Below, piece after piece: positions 36,401-51,400 of a stretch of DNA of 64,000 bases; the stretch's first letter is position 1, and each line of letters starts with the position of its first letter. The stretch covers positions 124,001-188,000 of the forward strand of contig ARYC01016986.1 in assembly GCA_000711775.1 (NCBI GenBank), written 5' to 3'. The notes below the pieces were generated by a model, which did no database searches, was not told where the DNA came from, and saw only the letters and a program-made list of their open reading frames with translations. The position numbers and the translations under genes are program-made. The stretch is from Oxytricha trifallax. Taxonomy: Eukaryota; Ciliophora; Spirotrichea; Sporadotrichida; Oxytrichidae.

Positions 36401-39400
36401 TACTTTAGGTAATTTTTTTTAAAGCAAAAATATTATTTAATTATATTTTATAATAGACTTTGATTTTGATAGTGAAGTGCCTTTCAATAACAAAAAATAT
36501 TATAAAAATGGTAGAAACATGGTGATCTAAATATTATGATTTAATTAAATTATTAATAAATAAATCCTCCTATTATAAAATATTTAGGTTTGAATTTTAA
36601 CTCATAATCAAAAAGGAAATTAAAGAAGAAAAGAAAAAGTAAAATATTTGATTTTTTGTGGGAAAAACTGTTAATAAGTATTTCTATTTAAAAAAGAAAG
36701 TAAAAAAATAAATCTAAATAAATTAAGTCTCCTTTATTAGATAATTTGATAATTTAGCAAAACTTTAAAACTCACCAAAATATATGAAAATAAATTAACT
36801 CATAAATTTTATTTAATGAATCAAAACCCTAAAACCCCTTAACGAGGTTTATAAGTTCTTTGATCTGTAGGAAAATTTTTAAGGGTTAAGGTTAATAGGT
36901 TTTAATGTGAAATATATTGTAAATGAAATTAATTTTATCATTCAAATTGCACTTTTGGATAGTGTTGAAGAAGTCTGAAGTTTATCTTACTTAACCGCAA
37001 CTCTTACTACTTTATAGATATGACTAATCTTGAGTTTGGTTTTATTATTATTATATCTGCTATTTGTTTATTGATTGAGACACAATTGTTTTGTCTTAAA
37101 CTGCTCATCCTTCTCGCACCTTGTTGAGTAGTTATCGTTGCTAGGCATAAAGTAATCTATTATTATTTTTGCTTAAGCACATCCCATAGGAAGTATCCAT
37201 CTCTCCGGTCTTCTCTTTCTGGATAATATTCTAGAGTTCCCATCCAAACCTTGATACTTCCACTCCCTAGGCTCTGTTGAAATCAATGATCGTTACACTT
37301 CCTATTAGAAGTCCAACATTATATTCTCAGGCTTGATATTTCTGTGAATAGAGCCTAACTTATGATGCTCGTTGATACTTTTATAGGTTAGGTGGGTATA
37401 AATGCAACCCATCTATGATTTCTTTGATCAGCATTGATATCCCTTGGTATCATAAAAAAATATTGATAGTCTTAAAGGTGTATAATCTTTGGCAAGGAAA
37501 AAAGCATCTTGCTATTTAAGTATTTGCACTCTTTAAACTTAACAAGATAAAGCACTTAATACTCAATAGTAAACTTCATTTTAAATTTATCATCACTAAT
37601 GATGTCGTAGATAGGATACTTTGCAAGCATACTATTGATCCTTGGTAACTTTCTACTCAAAGGAGTCTTTTAGAATAAGATAGCTTTGGATTGAAGAATC
37701 AAAAGCAATCTATGCAAGTACTGGCATTTTCTCATATTTAATTTTAAACATGATTTTAGTAACTTCTGATGCTTCTAAATTGCGTGCAATCCTCACATAC
37801 TCTGATTAGCTTACTTGTTAAAGCTCAGCAACTTAAGAGGCTACCTTGCTTTTCTTTTTTGACTACTTTAGTTGATTGTCTAAGTAATCAACTTCTATTT
37901 ATTTATTTCTTTTGGCTTTTAATTATGATAAATAAAAAGAAAAATAGAAGATTATAACAATTTGATTAAGATTAAAATGAATACTTTTAATGGAGAGGAG
38001 GATGGACCAGTTACACTCACAAAAATGTAAGTTACAAAAAAACATATCTAAAAATTTTATTTTTTAGAGGTTCAGCCTGGTAAGAGTAGTGGCAGGTCTA
38101 AGTTGACACTTCGGGTGCGGAGCTCAAGGACTAAGTAAAAGTGGATCTGACAAGATATCTTTGATGTTTACGAGGGTGAATGGAGAGATGATAAAGCTGT
38201 TTATACAATCCGGTTTCCATTTTGTTTAAAAAGTATTCTAAGTTATATTAATCAAATTGTTATAATCTTCTATTTTTCTTTTTATTTATCATAAATGTAT
38301 TCTATTACACTTTCCATCAATTTTATCAAGCTTTAAGTATACAGTTGGCTTTGCTTTTCTAAACTCCTTCATAAGTCTATACCAGCTTGATTTATGATCG
38401 AAATTTATCTCACATAGTTCACAAAAATGCAATTCAACTTCATTAGTTTGATAAGGAATTATATTACTAACTTTCTCCTCCTCTCTGTCTCCCTCACACT
38501 TGTTTTGCCATTTATTTTCTATATTATTTTCTATTTTAATTACAGAAAACTCAAGCATTAGGTCTGAAAGTTCTTTAAGAGAGTTCTTCTCACAACTGTC
38601 AGACTTTTTATTGCTGCCAAAGGTAAGTCTCAATTAGTTTGATGGTAGTGCTATTGTTTTTCTTTAATGTTACAGCTCATATTAAATTTTAATTTAAAAT
38701 TTTAGAACTGCCTCTTTAGCTGATAGCTAATATGAGAGCTTTGCAAGCCAAAGAGTTTCAAGTGAAGCTTTTAGAGTGTAAGTTTAGAAAAATGAGTGCT
38801 AGGAGACAATCCAGCTCTAAATATGAGTGAGAAAGTAACAATTTATACTTTCAATTATAAGTTTATTACTGCTAGGGAGGAGGAGCACCTAATTATGTAC
38901 GTATTTATTTAGGAGGTATTTTTTTGATTTTGTAATCAAAGTTAGTTTTCTCCTTTAGCACCAGCTTTTATTAAAGCTCCTAATTACGTACTAGCATTTT
39001 AGGAGCTGCTCCTAATTAAGTAATTAACAATTTAAATATAAAAATATGGAACTATAACAGTAGAAATTGATTTCAATCTCTCAAGTTTGAAATTAGTTCT
39101 TAAAATCTTCTCAAGATTATCTTAGAGGTTGACCTCCTTTAGGATGCCCCCATATTATATAGTAAGTGTGAAAAAGGTATATAATTTTAATTTAAAAACT
39201 CTTATTTGAATCTCATTTCTTAAATTTGTAAACAAGATGGAGTGAAGAATGATACAATAAAAAGAGTTCAAGCTCAGCAAGCAGGATTTCATCGTTACCT
39301 TGTGCAATAAGGTAATGGACTTATAGTAACTATTCTTAAATATGGAGTTGATTTGTTCCTGCAAACGAAGAAAGGCACTAAAGTTTCATTTCTAAGAGCG

Positions 39401-42400
39401 ATACTTTGCGAAGAGAGAAGCATTAAAAACTTAAGACGTAAAGTTTGCAGAAATCCCAAACTATCTACAAATCTCAGTGACTAACTTATATGATGTGCTA
39501 AGAATGACCCAGATGTTATGTGCTACCTGCCTACTTAGAAGTAGTTGTCAAATAAACTGCATGAAAGAAATTATTTCTTTGCATACTTGCAACAATAAAG
39601 GTGAATACTTGAAAGAAAAAATTCAAGAATCTCATAAAAGAGGTACAGTATCTCTCCAAAAGCTAAGAACAAGCAAGATATCAAGATAGTGAAAGCTGGC
39701 TATCAGACCTGCAGTGGCACCATGATATTTCAATTAAGATTATAAGATTAACTCTTTAAGAAAATCTGGCACTAGCAACCTTTTTATGAAGGAATAGAGC
39801 AAACTACACAGAGAGCGAAAGTAGCGGCAAAGCATGAAGTTAGCAAGAGAATTTATTCAATTATTCAGCCAAAAGATCAAATTAACATATGTGCAGGAGC
39901 TGGCAGCAAGAGAATAACTTAGGAGGATGGAAGAAACAAGAAAAAGAAAAGAAAGAGAAGCAAGTTTCCTCGAAAGAACTTTAAATGTGAATTATTTATT
40001 TATTAACTTAAATCTAGACTTATTTATGCACATTAAATCTCCCTTCTTTAGTACACTTTTTAGAAAACTAATTATCTCCTCTCTTCGCTGATCTTTTAAT
40101 AAAGTCATGCATCAAGTGGTTAAGAAGTAGTTTCTTGTAATGACCTATTAATATACAACAATACACATTAATTCCATTAATATATACTGAGGACTGTAAT
40201 GTACGTTTAGCACTGGTGTGATTCGAAGTATTTCATTATTCATCTTAGTCTCCTTTATCTTATGTACTGAAAGGTTATCAACGAATAGTTTAATTTCTTA
40301 TTCAGGGTACTTCTCTCTAAGCTGCTCAAAGATCTTAATATATGATGCTGTCTTAATAGAGCTAGGATGAATAACATAAGTAAATCAGCATTCTCACTAA
40401 TATCTCAAAGAATTGCGATTGCTTGTGCCATGACATTTTCATCATATACTTCTATATTGTTAAGCATCTTATACCAGAACTTTTATATGAAAGTGCTAAA
40501 AGTAAACACAGCCTCTTCAGCATTAATAAACATTATAATATTCTATTAGGTCCTCTGCTTTTAATTATAGAATAATTTAAGTTCTTTTCGTAAAATGGCA
40601 GAATGAAATGAATTACTCTCTTGATACGATTTAAACCTTTGAAAGAGAAGCCATTTCGTTTATAAATGTTTGCAACAGACTATGTAGAGATCTTCATTTC
40701 AAGGAACTGGCGGTGAAACATAGTAGCTCTTTGGTCGAGAGAGAAGTGAGCCCAATACTTCAAAATTTTTTCATTAATAAGATAGTCAATATGCTTCTAT
40801 AGAAACTTTGACTTCCTCTAAGGCTTAGAATTCAGCTATTACTGTTTTAATTACACATCTAATGAACAGTGAGAGCGAACAGGTGATAGACTTCGCTTTA
40901 AGAGAAGTGCAATGGACTTAAAGTTCAGTACAGGGAACTATAAATCTACATATTCTTTATCATAAATAGACCCCAAAAGCTTGTAATTTTTGTCTAGCAT
41001 ATAATTAATAAAATAACTCTTAATAAATTCTCTAAAATTCAAAGCACTTATAAACTTTTTAAGGAGTTTTAGGAGTTTTGGAGTTTTGAATGTATAACTG
41101 ACTATTCCAGACGCTTTGAAATTCATTAAAAATTCGAACCTGTGTTATAGTTTTGACAAACCTAAATCTAAGTACGTTTTTTATAGAATAAAAGCAACAT
41201 GCGATGGGAGCAATAGCTCCTATGAATGTAAACAAATTACTTCTCAATAAATTTAGAACCTCCCTGTTGATTTCCATATTGATTATGCAGAATTCTTAGA
41301 GCAAAAATAAATGATATTTCTCATAGGGAAAGTTGATACAAATGTTAAAGGCTAACAAACCTCATCATTAATTATGATTGACTACATCAACATGTTAGTA
41401 GTCAATAAGCTAACATTTAAAGATGCATACACTGGTATCTTGCAATTTATAGAAATTAAGTAATCTCAACAATTATATATTCTGCACAATAATTTTAAAC
41501 TTAAAATAATTTGAGAAATGATAATGATTGAAAATAAAAATATGGGGGAAAAGGGTCACTAAGAAGTGGGAAGTTTCCTGCAAATAAATATAATAAATAT
41601 ATTTTCATAATTTTTTAATGGAATTATATTTAAATTTATTTTTTTACTTAGTAATTGCTTAGGGGATATATCATTAATTCTTTACCAATTTAAAAAAATA
41701 AATAAGAGAGAATAGTTGTCAAGTATATTATTCTGAATAATTAAAGATAAATTTATAATGCAACCTTTTTTAAAAAATTCATTTTCCCATATACCAATTA
41801 TTAAAAAGAGGAAAAAATAATGATTTAAGAGATAGGATATTAAAATTTTATAAAATATAGCCAAATAAAGCTTAAATATCATACAAATCAATTCATTAAA
41901 AATTGTTGCTTGGAATTAGAAAGAATTACTATGAAAAGAATTTTAGAAAAAATTAAAAATTAACTTGCCAGGAAATTTCCCTAAATATTTTATCATAATA
42001 TTAAGGAGGAAATGTATCCTCCACAAAATTTACATGTTATTTATATTTAGGAATAGTCAAATATAGATTGATAAAAATTATTTACAAATTTATAAACAAA
42101 TAATCTTATAATAAAAAGTTTTAATGGCATTGATCAAATTTTTCCTTACTATGCAGCTTCAAATCAGGATGAGAATTATATTATACCTTCAAAATTTATT
42201 GCTGATATAGATGGATATGATAATTTTATTTTATTATAATCTTATCTGTTCTATGAGCCCCCGCTCCTATATTTTTATTTTTTTTAATAAAATTTTCTTG
42301 CTCTAATCACCTATAACTTATAATAAATTTAACTTACTACATCCATAATATCCGCCAGCAATTTTAATTTCTGCTCCTATTTAATATATTAAATAATCTA

Positions 42401-45400
42401 AATATACTTTATTCATATTTAATATTTGTTAGATTTCAAAAGGTATTTTAATTTGATTTCTTTTCTAATAAATTAACGTATCATTTAATTATCTAACAAA
42501 AAAATTAAAAATTTCAATATATTTAAAGTATATATAGATTATTTAATTTTTTGTATAAGAGCAGAAATTATAATTGCTGAACGATATTATGGATCTTTTT
42601 AGTTAAACATATTTTAAGAAATAGCTGACTCAGCAAGAAATTTTATTTAAAAAATATATTAATATTAAGTTTAATACTTATCAAATTAAAAATAAATCAT
42701 GATCAATCAACAACCTAAATTCTTATTTGCTTTATATAAAACACTAAATAAATAAAGTTGACCTGTTGATAAGAAAAAAAAAAATATTAATCATATCCAC
42801 TTATTTATAAATATATAAGAAGTGGGTGATCTAAAAGCAAGTAAGACAAGGAGATAAATTTGAGATAGGAATGTGAGAAACTCTCTAATAAATAGGATTT
42901 TCCAAGCTCCTCAATTCTTTTAAATATTGCACCTTCTTGACTAACAATACAAAAGCTACCTAAATTCAAGTAAAAAAATTAAAATTCTAAAAAAAAGCAT
43001 TGTATAATATTCATTATTAGAGCTGTATCAGTCTTAAGCTTACAACAGAGAAAGAGAGCCACCAGTAAAGACTTATATCTCTAAAAATTTATGTTTCATT
43101 TTTTCCCCTGCTTTTGTCAAGTTCCAAATAAAATTTACGAATGAGTATTATGTTTAATATTGGAGAGTCAAAGTTCAAATATTTAAGGAATATTATGAGT
43201 TAGATGTCAATTTTTTTAAAAGATATTATGTAAAACTTAGACACCTCTGCATGAAATAAAATACAAAGAAAATTAAAATGATAATAGATGAAAAAAAGAT
43301 TGTTTAGCAGATGGTTAAAGTGGTTGAAGTGCTTTACATAAACATAGCTACGTTCAAAATCAGAAAATATTTAAATTAATTATTAATAGTCTTATTATAT
43401 ACTCACCTTTCAACAAAGCTTATAGCAAAAGACTATTTACAATAAAGTTAATTTGGCATCCCAAGATATTTCCCAGAAAATCCAGAACAATAATCATAGA
43501 GATTGGCATGCCAATCAATGATTACTTTAGCTGTTGTGTTGAGAGAAATTTTAAGCTGAAAATTAAGCATATTTTGATAGAGTTAAAATTGATACTTAAG
43601 AGAGCTTGTACTTTTAACTACCGTAAAGTTAAAAAGATAAATGAAATAAAAATCACATATTTAATCTTTAAATTAGATAGAAAAGGCTTGGAGAACTACC
43701 GCATAACTATTTGACAATTTTTGAGTTGAAATGTGCAAAGCCTTTATTATTGTACTCTCTATAATTACTTATTGATAGACCGTAAAATTAATAAATGATG
43801 CATTGTTTGTATTTTTCTATCAAAAGAATCTCGATCAAATTACAGAAGGAATGCTGATGTTTTGGGATTTAAATTTTGATTTAGATTTATAATGAAAAAA
43901 TTAAGCAAAACGAGTAGAAATAAATCAATTTATATCTTCAAATTTATATTATTGTACATTATTTTCTTAATAATACTCATTCAAGCATGACCCCAAGTAT
44001 ACTAAGTATTTTAAAGTCTTAAAAGTTATTTATTTTTATCTCTATATTTTATCTACAAATATACTATTGTAATTGCTGTTCATGAAGAAAGCTGACCACT
44101 ATGAATATTTACTTTAACCAGAAGACTAAAAACTGAAGAAAAACAATCTGAAAAACATCTTTAAATAAAGAAGCGAAATAATTAAATAAAAAGATCAGGC
44201 TCTGGTGGTTGACACATTGACTCGTTTATGCAAGACATGCCTCTCAGGGACCACCTTAATGAGACCATGGAGAGTCATGTTTCGAATATGTAAGTCAGGA
44301 TGCAAGAGTGAAAACAGACCCCCTAAAGCACCTTATGAGAGGCACGTAGGTGAAGAAATACAGAAGATAAAATACTCGAAAGACATTCATTGAATTAAGG
44401 TAACCATCGTCACCTTAAGTTTTATGAACAACTAACTCATATTTATATACATTTATTAATTAAAATTACAACAGCAATAACAAAAGTATTAAAAATAATA
44501 TACTAGAGAATTTTATTTCTAGTTTTAATATAATTTTACTTTAATTATTAATCATCATTTATTTATATCTATGATAAGCTTTTGCTTAAGGAATATACCA
44601 ATGAAAATAAATTCTTGCTCTTAAAGCAAACATAAAAAAGCACTAAAGCCATAATTTGTGATTCTAAAAATTTATTTTCAAAAAATTACAAGGTATTTGA
44701 TCTTGGAGTAAAGACAAAACACATTTTCTTAGGAAACAATATTATCAATTAATTAATACTTTTATTTAATAAACAAATTTAATTTATATTATATTGAAAT
44801 TTTATAAGATTAGCTAAAATCTTTATTTTAATTAAAAGATATTATAAAAAAGGATTGCTTTTATTCACTATAGTTTAAAAGTTAAATAAAAAAATTGAAA
44901 TTGTTATTTATGGCTGTAGAAATTTTGTGATTAATGTCGAAATTTATTTTAAATATAGTAAAACCATAGTAAATGATATAATTTATTTTAATAGAATTCA
45001 TATTAACAGTTAATTTAAAGTTGATGCTTTTTTAAAATTAGAAATGAAAATTTAATTTATTATAATGATAAGAATTTTAATATTTACAAATAAATTGATG
45101 TATACATGAAATATTCGATTAAAATATATTTTATATATTAAATAAAGGATACAATTTAACTATGATTTAGGGGAAAAAATAATGGGAATTTTAGTAAATT
45201 TTTAATTTTTATGTTATGCTACTCTGATTATTTATTACAAAGAATTCTATAGTTATATTTTAATTTATATTTTAAATTATAATTAAACAATAAATTATGT
45301 TTATTTTAATACTTACCTGTTCCGATCGAAACCTGACACCCCGTACCCTCTTTTCCTTATAGTATTTATCTTCTTGGTTGTACCCTCGTACCCCTTATAA

Positions 45401-48400
45401 TACCCCAATTCATATGAAAAAATATATATTCAAATTCTCAGTCGATCTTCTCATGACATATCGACTTCATGACATTTTTTAAATAAAAATATTAAAAAGG
45501 TTTTTGAATTTTCTAATCCTTTACCCTACTCGTCGAAATTATTAACATGTTTCGATTAGTTTCAATTCTTCCGTCATTTATTTATGTTAAAACCTTCTTT
45601 TATACATAAATTTAATTTATTATTATTAGCCTATCTTTAATGTTATTCTTTAAATATTTTTTGGAACGATAAGATCATATGGACAATTTGTCATTTTTAA
45701 AAAAACGCCATCTACCATCTTATTTAAACATACTTTAAAATATAACTTTAAAAATTTTATATTTTCTTAAATTATTTTCTTTATTAAATGATAAAAAACA
45801 TGCTTATTTTTTCATTTATTTAAACACAATATTATTGTAATATTTCCATTCTAATTTTAAGTATTAAAATTAGAATCAATAAGATTTTTTTGAAAACATT
45901 TCACATTGAGGATAGTAAACGACTACTATCAGAAAGCTGTTTTATTCTGGTCAAAATGTGCTGTTTTATAAATAAAACTCATAATCCCTATATATATATG
46001 ATACATTTTGTGTTTTTATATGGTTGTATTAATGCAATTGATTATTGTCTATTAATGATTTGCGGAAAATGTAGTCTCATTAACATTTTGCGGATGCAAA
46101 TCCATTTTTAGGTATAAGAAAACTTTTAATTAAAAAAGAGAAAGAGAAAGTTTTTTTATATGTTTAAAGTTTAAGTTAATAAGTTTAGTTATTAGTATAT
46201 TAAGAATTATTAATAAAAAATTGTTATAATTAAAATCTCATAGAATATAAAGAGGTTTAATTTATTTTATCTTACATTAAACGTTCATTATTTTTGTATC
46301 CACATAAACTTTCATTATTTTTGTATCCACATAAAATCTTTCCAATGGAATCTCTCTGATGATCCGATGTCTTTTATAAAAAGAAAATGATATTATTTAA
46401 ATAATATAAAAATACTAATAATTAAAATAAAACTAATATTTTAAAACAATAAATACAAAGATTTTAAATCAAAGATCTTTAAAACTCCAAATATAAAATG
46501 AAATAAATTAAATAGGAATAAAAGTAATATGACATAGTAAATCAAAAAAATATAAGTTTATCGAATATTTATTAAAATTTTTAAAGTTTTCCTTATTTTA
46601 AAATTAAAAAAATGGTAAATTTATAAAACTATTTTTTATAAAGTATGTTTAAATAAAATGGTAGAAGACGGTTTTGGTGCATTTTCAAATTGTCTATATG
46701 ATCTGATCGTTCCAGAAAAAATAATCAAAGAATAATGATAATGATTGGCTAATAAAATTAGATTTATACTTTGTATTAAATGGAGGTTATAACATTGAAA
46801 GTTGACTAACGCAGAAAAACAAATAAAAACATATAAATAATATCGTTGGAGTAGGGTAAAAGGATTTGAAGAAAATTTTAATTTTTTGGTAATATTTTGA
46901 CATAAAAGGTTCATGAAGTCGAGATGTCATGAAATAGATCGACAAAGATTTTGATACAGTTTTTTTCTCATTTAAATTGGGGTAATTAAGGGGTTTATTG
47001 GGCGTCGGAGAGGTGGAGATTGGGTTATAGGGGGGTTAGATGTCATTTGGAACATTTATCAATTATAAATAATAATGCTTTTAATATTTTATGATAAATT
47101 AGCTATATAGATTTTTCTTAATAAATTATCCAATATAATTTATTCTTAAAATAAATTTAGCAATTTATTTTAATTAGTTTTTTTACTTTAAAAAGTAGAT
47201 TATGTCTTTTAGCTTCAAATTTTTTCTTTTTTTAAATTTAATTATTATATATTCTAGCATTTGTTGTAATTTTGAATAATAATATTTACATTGATAATTA
47301 ATAATATTGACGAGATTATCTTTGATGATGATAATACAGGAACTTATTATTTGGCTTAATTAAATTATAAAGATAAATGCATTAACAAAAAGATTGTACT
47401 GGTCGAATCAAAGAGAGATTATATTTCATTTACTTAGAATCATGAACGATACCCAAATCTCTTATTTATGACTAAAAGATATAAAACCATAGTTCTAAAA
47501 TACGACTTTGATAATGAAAAAAGCGATATCGTCCATTATTGCATAAAAGGTATTAATTAGTAAAATGAATTTATTTTAAAAATAAATAAGATAAATTAAA
47601 GAACTTTAATTAGCAGATTGTGACAATATACAATTATATTTTTAGAAGAAAAAAAAACTTAAGTGTATATTTTATTTAAAGATTCTTATCTTAGTTTTAT
47701 TTTATAAAAATTCTTGGGAGAGTATATCTTTCATAAATCTATCCCCAAAACATTTCAGCATTTTGATTCATTAAATAGAGGCAATTTAAGCATACTATGT
47801 TAAAAAGGTTTTTGAAGTATCATATTAATTATATACTTAATGATAAGATTCATAATTATTGCAAAATTTATTTCTCCATACCCTAAATAGCCTAAATAAT
47901 TCATCGACGATTATTCTCAACTATGTATATCTGTTTAATTTATAGCAAAAATATATAAGAAACAATCAATTGCAATAAAAGAGTAATTAACTTTAATGAC
48001 AAATCTTATTATACATATTTTGATAATTTATACAATTTTTGAAAGAATTTAACGGAATTATAAAAATAAAGTGAAACTAAATCCATCTTCTATTGATTTA
48101 TTTACATATCAATAAAAATAAATGATGTAAAATACTTATATGCTATTATTTCAAAGATTATCATAAATCTTATGGTTTAGAAAAGTTTGACTTATTCCCT
48201 TCAAATAACGAATCCACAGCTAAGTTTAAGCAGGAATATAAAATGTATAAATTTTATTAAATAAAATGACTACAATATATTTGATATTTGTTTCACATTT
48301 AGTTTTAATCTCATCCATAATAATTTAACAAATTAAAACACTTAAAAAAACTACTGAAAGCTTAGTATGTTATTTATTGATATCAAAAATTTAAATTCTA

Positions 48401-51400
48401 TATATATTATTAACTTTGTATATTTGATGTGCATAAATGGATTATGAATTAATAAATTAATCAAAATTTTTATCATAAATAGTTTAAGTAAAATAAAACT
48501 ATAAACTCTCAAATCAATTATCTATTTATAATAACATAATATTGCTTTTTATAATTATTAATTGAATGCAATTAAATTTATATAAAGAATTTTACTATTA
48601 ATTTAATTTTTTTATAAAGATATAATTGTAAAAGTATAATTGGTTTCGTTAATTTAATTAAATTAAAGAAAATCTAATAAGTTATATTTTAATTTTTTTT
48701 TTTTAAATAAACCAAAGCATATAAAAAAATTAATTTAAATGGTCCAAAAATAAGGGATAATATAGTGATAACAAGTAATAAGTTTGTTTAAGCTCTCTAA
48801 TTTTAAATGATAAAGAAATAAATTGAAAGAATTATAGGCATGGGTGTAAATCCAGAGTTTTACTTTTTGCTAATAACGTAACATACTCTCTGAGCATAAA
48901 AAAAGAATGATAAGATTGCTTTTTTAAGTTAATTTAGAATTATGCAGAAGAAATAGCTTTGTTTTTAGCAAGGAGAGTACACAAACGTTCGTCAGAAGAA
49001 GACTTTTAAAAGTATGGGCTCGTCTTTTAAGATAAAATATGAGTTAATTTAATTGTTCATTTTTTAATTGAAATTCTAACAAATACTTATTCAGATTCTA
49101 CTAAGGTATATTAATTTACTTTAAGAATATCATTGCATCAAAGCAATTATAAAATTTTCTTTAAAAAAAATTCCTTAATCTATACATGAAAAAACAACCC
49201 AAATCTGTACTATATAAAGAGTAAATAAACTATAAACACACTACCCATCTAAAATCCTGCATGCCAAATAACTCGCCTTCCAAAAGTAATATTTCAGGAG
49301 TAATTTCTAAATACTTACTTCATTTTATTAATTACAATAGATAATTATCCTAGTGTAAAAATTTAGCAATTAAATAAATAAAAAATTGATAGCAGTTTTG
49401 CATTTTTGTTATTATTTTCAATATATGCGTTAAGAAAATTACAAAGATATCCTTTTTAAATTTTACAGCTAAGGGAATAGATTTGTGTTTGTACTACTAT
49501 TACTTTTATTTAAAAAAATGATTGAAATTAATTGTAAAATCTTTTGCTAGTTATTTAAAACATTAATACTTTCCCAAGTCAAATATAATATATTAATATA
49601 TTTTTATTTTAGTTTAAGGATGATTATATATAATAATCTTAAATAAAATAAATAATTTTTATAAATATATATATAGTTTATAGTTTTATTTAAGAACTTA
49701 CTCTTTTAAATTAAACGTGAAGTTGTATTTTATTATATATTTTTGATAAAAATATTCAGTTTATTTTATGTTTAATTATTGTTAATATAAACAAACTTTT
49801 ATTTATATATAGTTTAAACTTATAATTTTTTCTCACATACTTATATAGCTAATTTAATATTTATTCTGAAATAAATTTTTATAGCTCATTCAAAATTTAC
49901 ATTAAAGAAACTAAATTTATATAATTTATTTAATTATATCAGCTTTTTTATAAATATATAGAATATTACTGGAATCTATGGAAAAATTATAGGATTAATA
50001 ATGTTGACAGATTCATATGCTTTGATTTTTAATAATGATAGATAAAAAATATGCTCTCTGATCGTGCAGATAAATTTTAGAAATTATTCAAATTAATCAT
50101 TTATATTTTAAGATTTAAATTATATAGTGTAAATATTTCAATTATTTATCTTTTTAAGCAGAACTTAAACTTTAGCGATGATCCCATTCAAATGCCCTAT
50201 GCCCATTAAATAGATAATTTATTGATTTAAATTGTTAGGTAAAGTAGGGTTTAGAGAAATTAGACAAATTTGCAAAATGAGAAATAGAAATTAGAGAAAA
50301 TTATGTCTAATTATGAAAAGAAACATTTAGATTTACTTCTTAAGCTTAAGTATGGGGAGAGCATTAATATAAACTAAGTCAAATCAGTACTAAATTATGC
50401 TGCTATAAGCAAAGCTATTCCAAAAGAGAAACTCAACATAATGTATCACTGCGTGCTATTTGTATACCATTTCAATTCTGGCTCTTGAAAACATCCTGTA
50501 AAAAAATTATCTCAGGCTTATATTGACATACTCTGCGATTCTAAAACCTTAAAGCATTGATCACACTTTCCACTTGATTAGCGAGCTGTGATGTTTCATC
50601 GCAAGTTTCCTGACAAGCCTATCTCTCTTTAGACTATAGCTAATTTTTATAGAAGAAATGGCATTACTTTCAAGACTGTCAACAGAGTAAGAGAGTCTAC
50701 GACTATAAAGTAAAGGTTTTAACTTATGCAATTTTAGCTGGCTTTAGTCAAGATTCAAGATTAGAAAGTTATTTCATTCATTCTTGCTCTTTTAAACAAA
50801 TTTAGTAAATAGAGTTATTACATAACCTAAGATAAGCACAGCAAGTAAGATATTATTTTGTTTTTTGATAACTTCTCTATCCATAAGAATAAGGAGTCTG
50901 TGAAAGCTTATGAAGAGTTAAACATAACTCCTGTTTATAACGTTTCCTATAGCCTATATTTTAATGAAATATAATTCTATTGGATTTTAATCATGATTTA
51001 CAAGAAGAAACTTCTTTTATATAATCTTATGCATAACTAGACTATAGATACAGTTGATTTGAATCATTGCAGTTGCAAGAGAGTGAGTAAAAATAATACA
51101 ACAAATTGTGAAAGCGAAGGAAGAATGAATGTCTATAAATAAGAGTTAGATTATAATGAATGAATAAGTTTACATATTAAATGAGATCTTAAAAGGATTA
51201 TGGTTCTCTTTAATTTCTTCCTCTTATGGCTTGATTGGGTCCATATTTCTTCTCTTCCAACTCCTGCATCTATGTTCTTTTTATCTAGTTTTAGGCATCT
51301 TTATAAATCCTCTTACTCACTTAATGAATTGTCTGTTACTTTCTCTCTCTATGAACCTTTGCATCCTCCTTCATTAGAAATATACCAGCTCAAGGTTATC

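Larger units (their letters stand above)
36822..41088 (-). mobile_element. TBE-b: complete but decayed telomere-bearing element inside a gene B MDS
   Basis: About 4.27 kb. The left end CAAAACCCTAAAACCCCTTA and the right end, a degenerate complement ending GGAGTTTTG, are TBE inverted repeats. AAT occurs at 36819-36821 and 41089-41091, the A-N-T duplication typical of TBEs. Relative to TBE-f it is inverted: kinase/zinc-finger gene (minus) first, then the 22-kDa gene (plus), then transposase (minus). All three are broken. A 370-bp inverted-repeat cassette interrupts the zinc-finger gene. Confidence 0.92.

Noticed and set aside
45890-46914. Two ORFs of 73 and 92 codons in FB4
   Set aside because: No motif, low-complexity hydrophobic sequence, and one runs through the inverted arm; probably chance.
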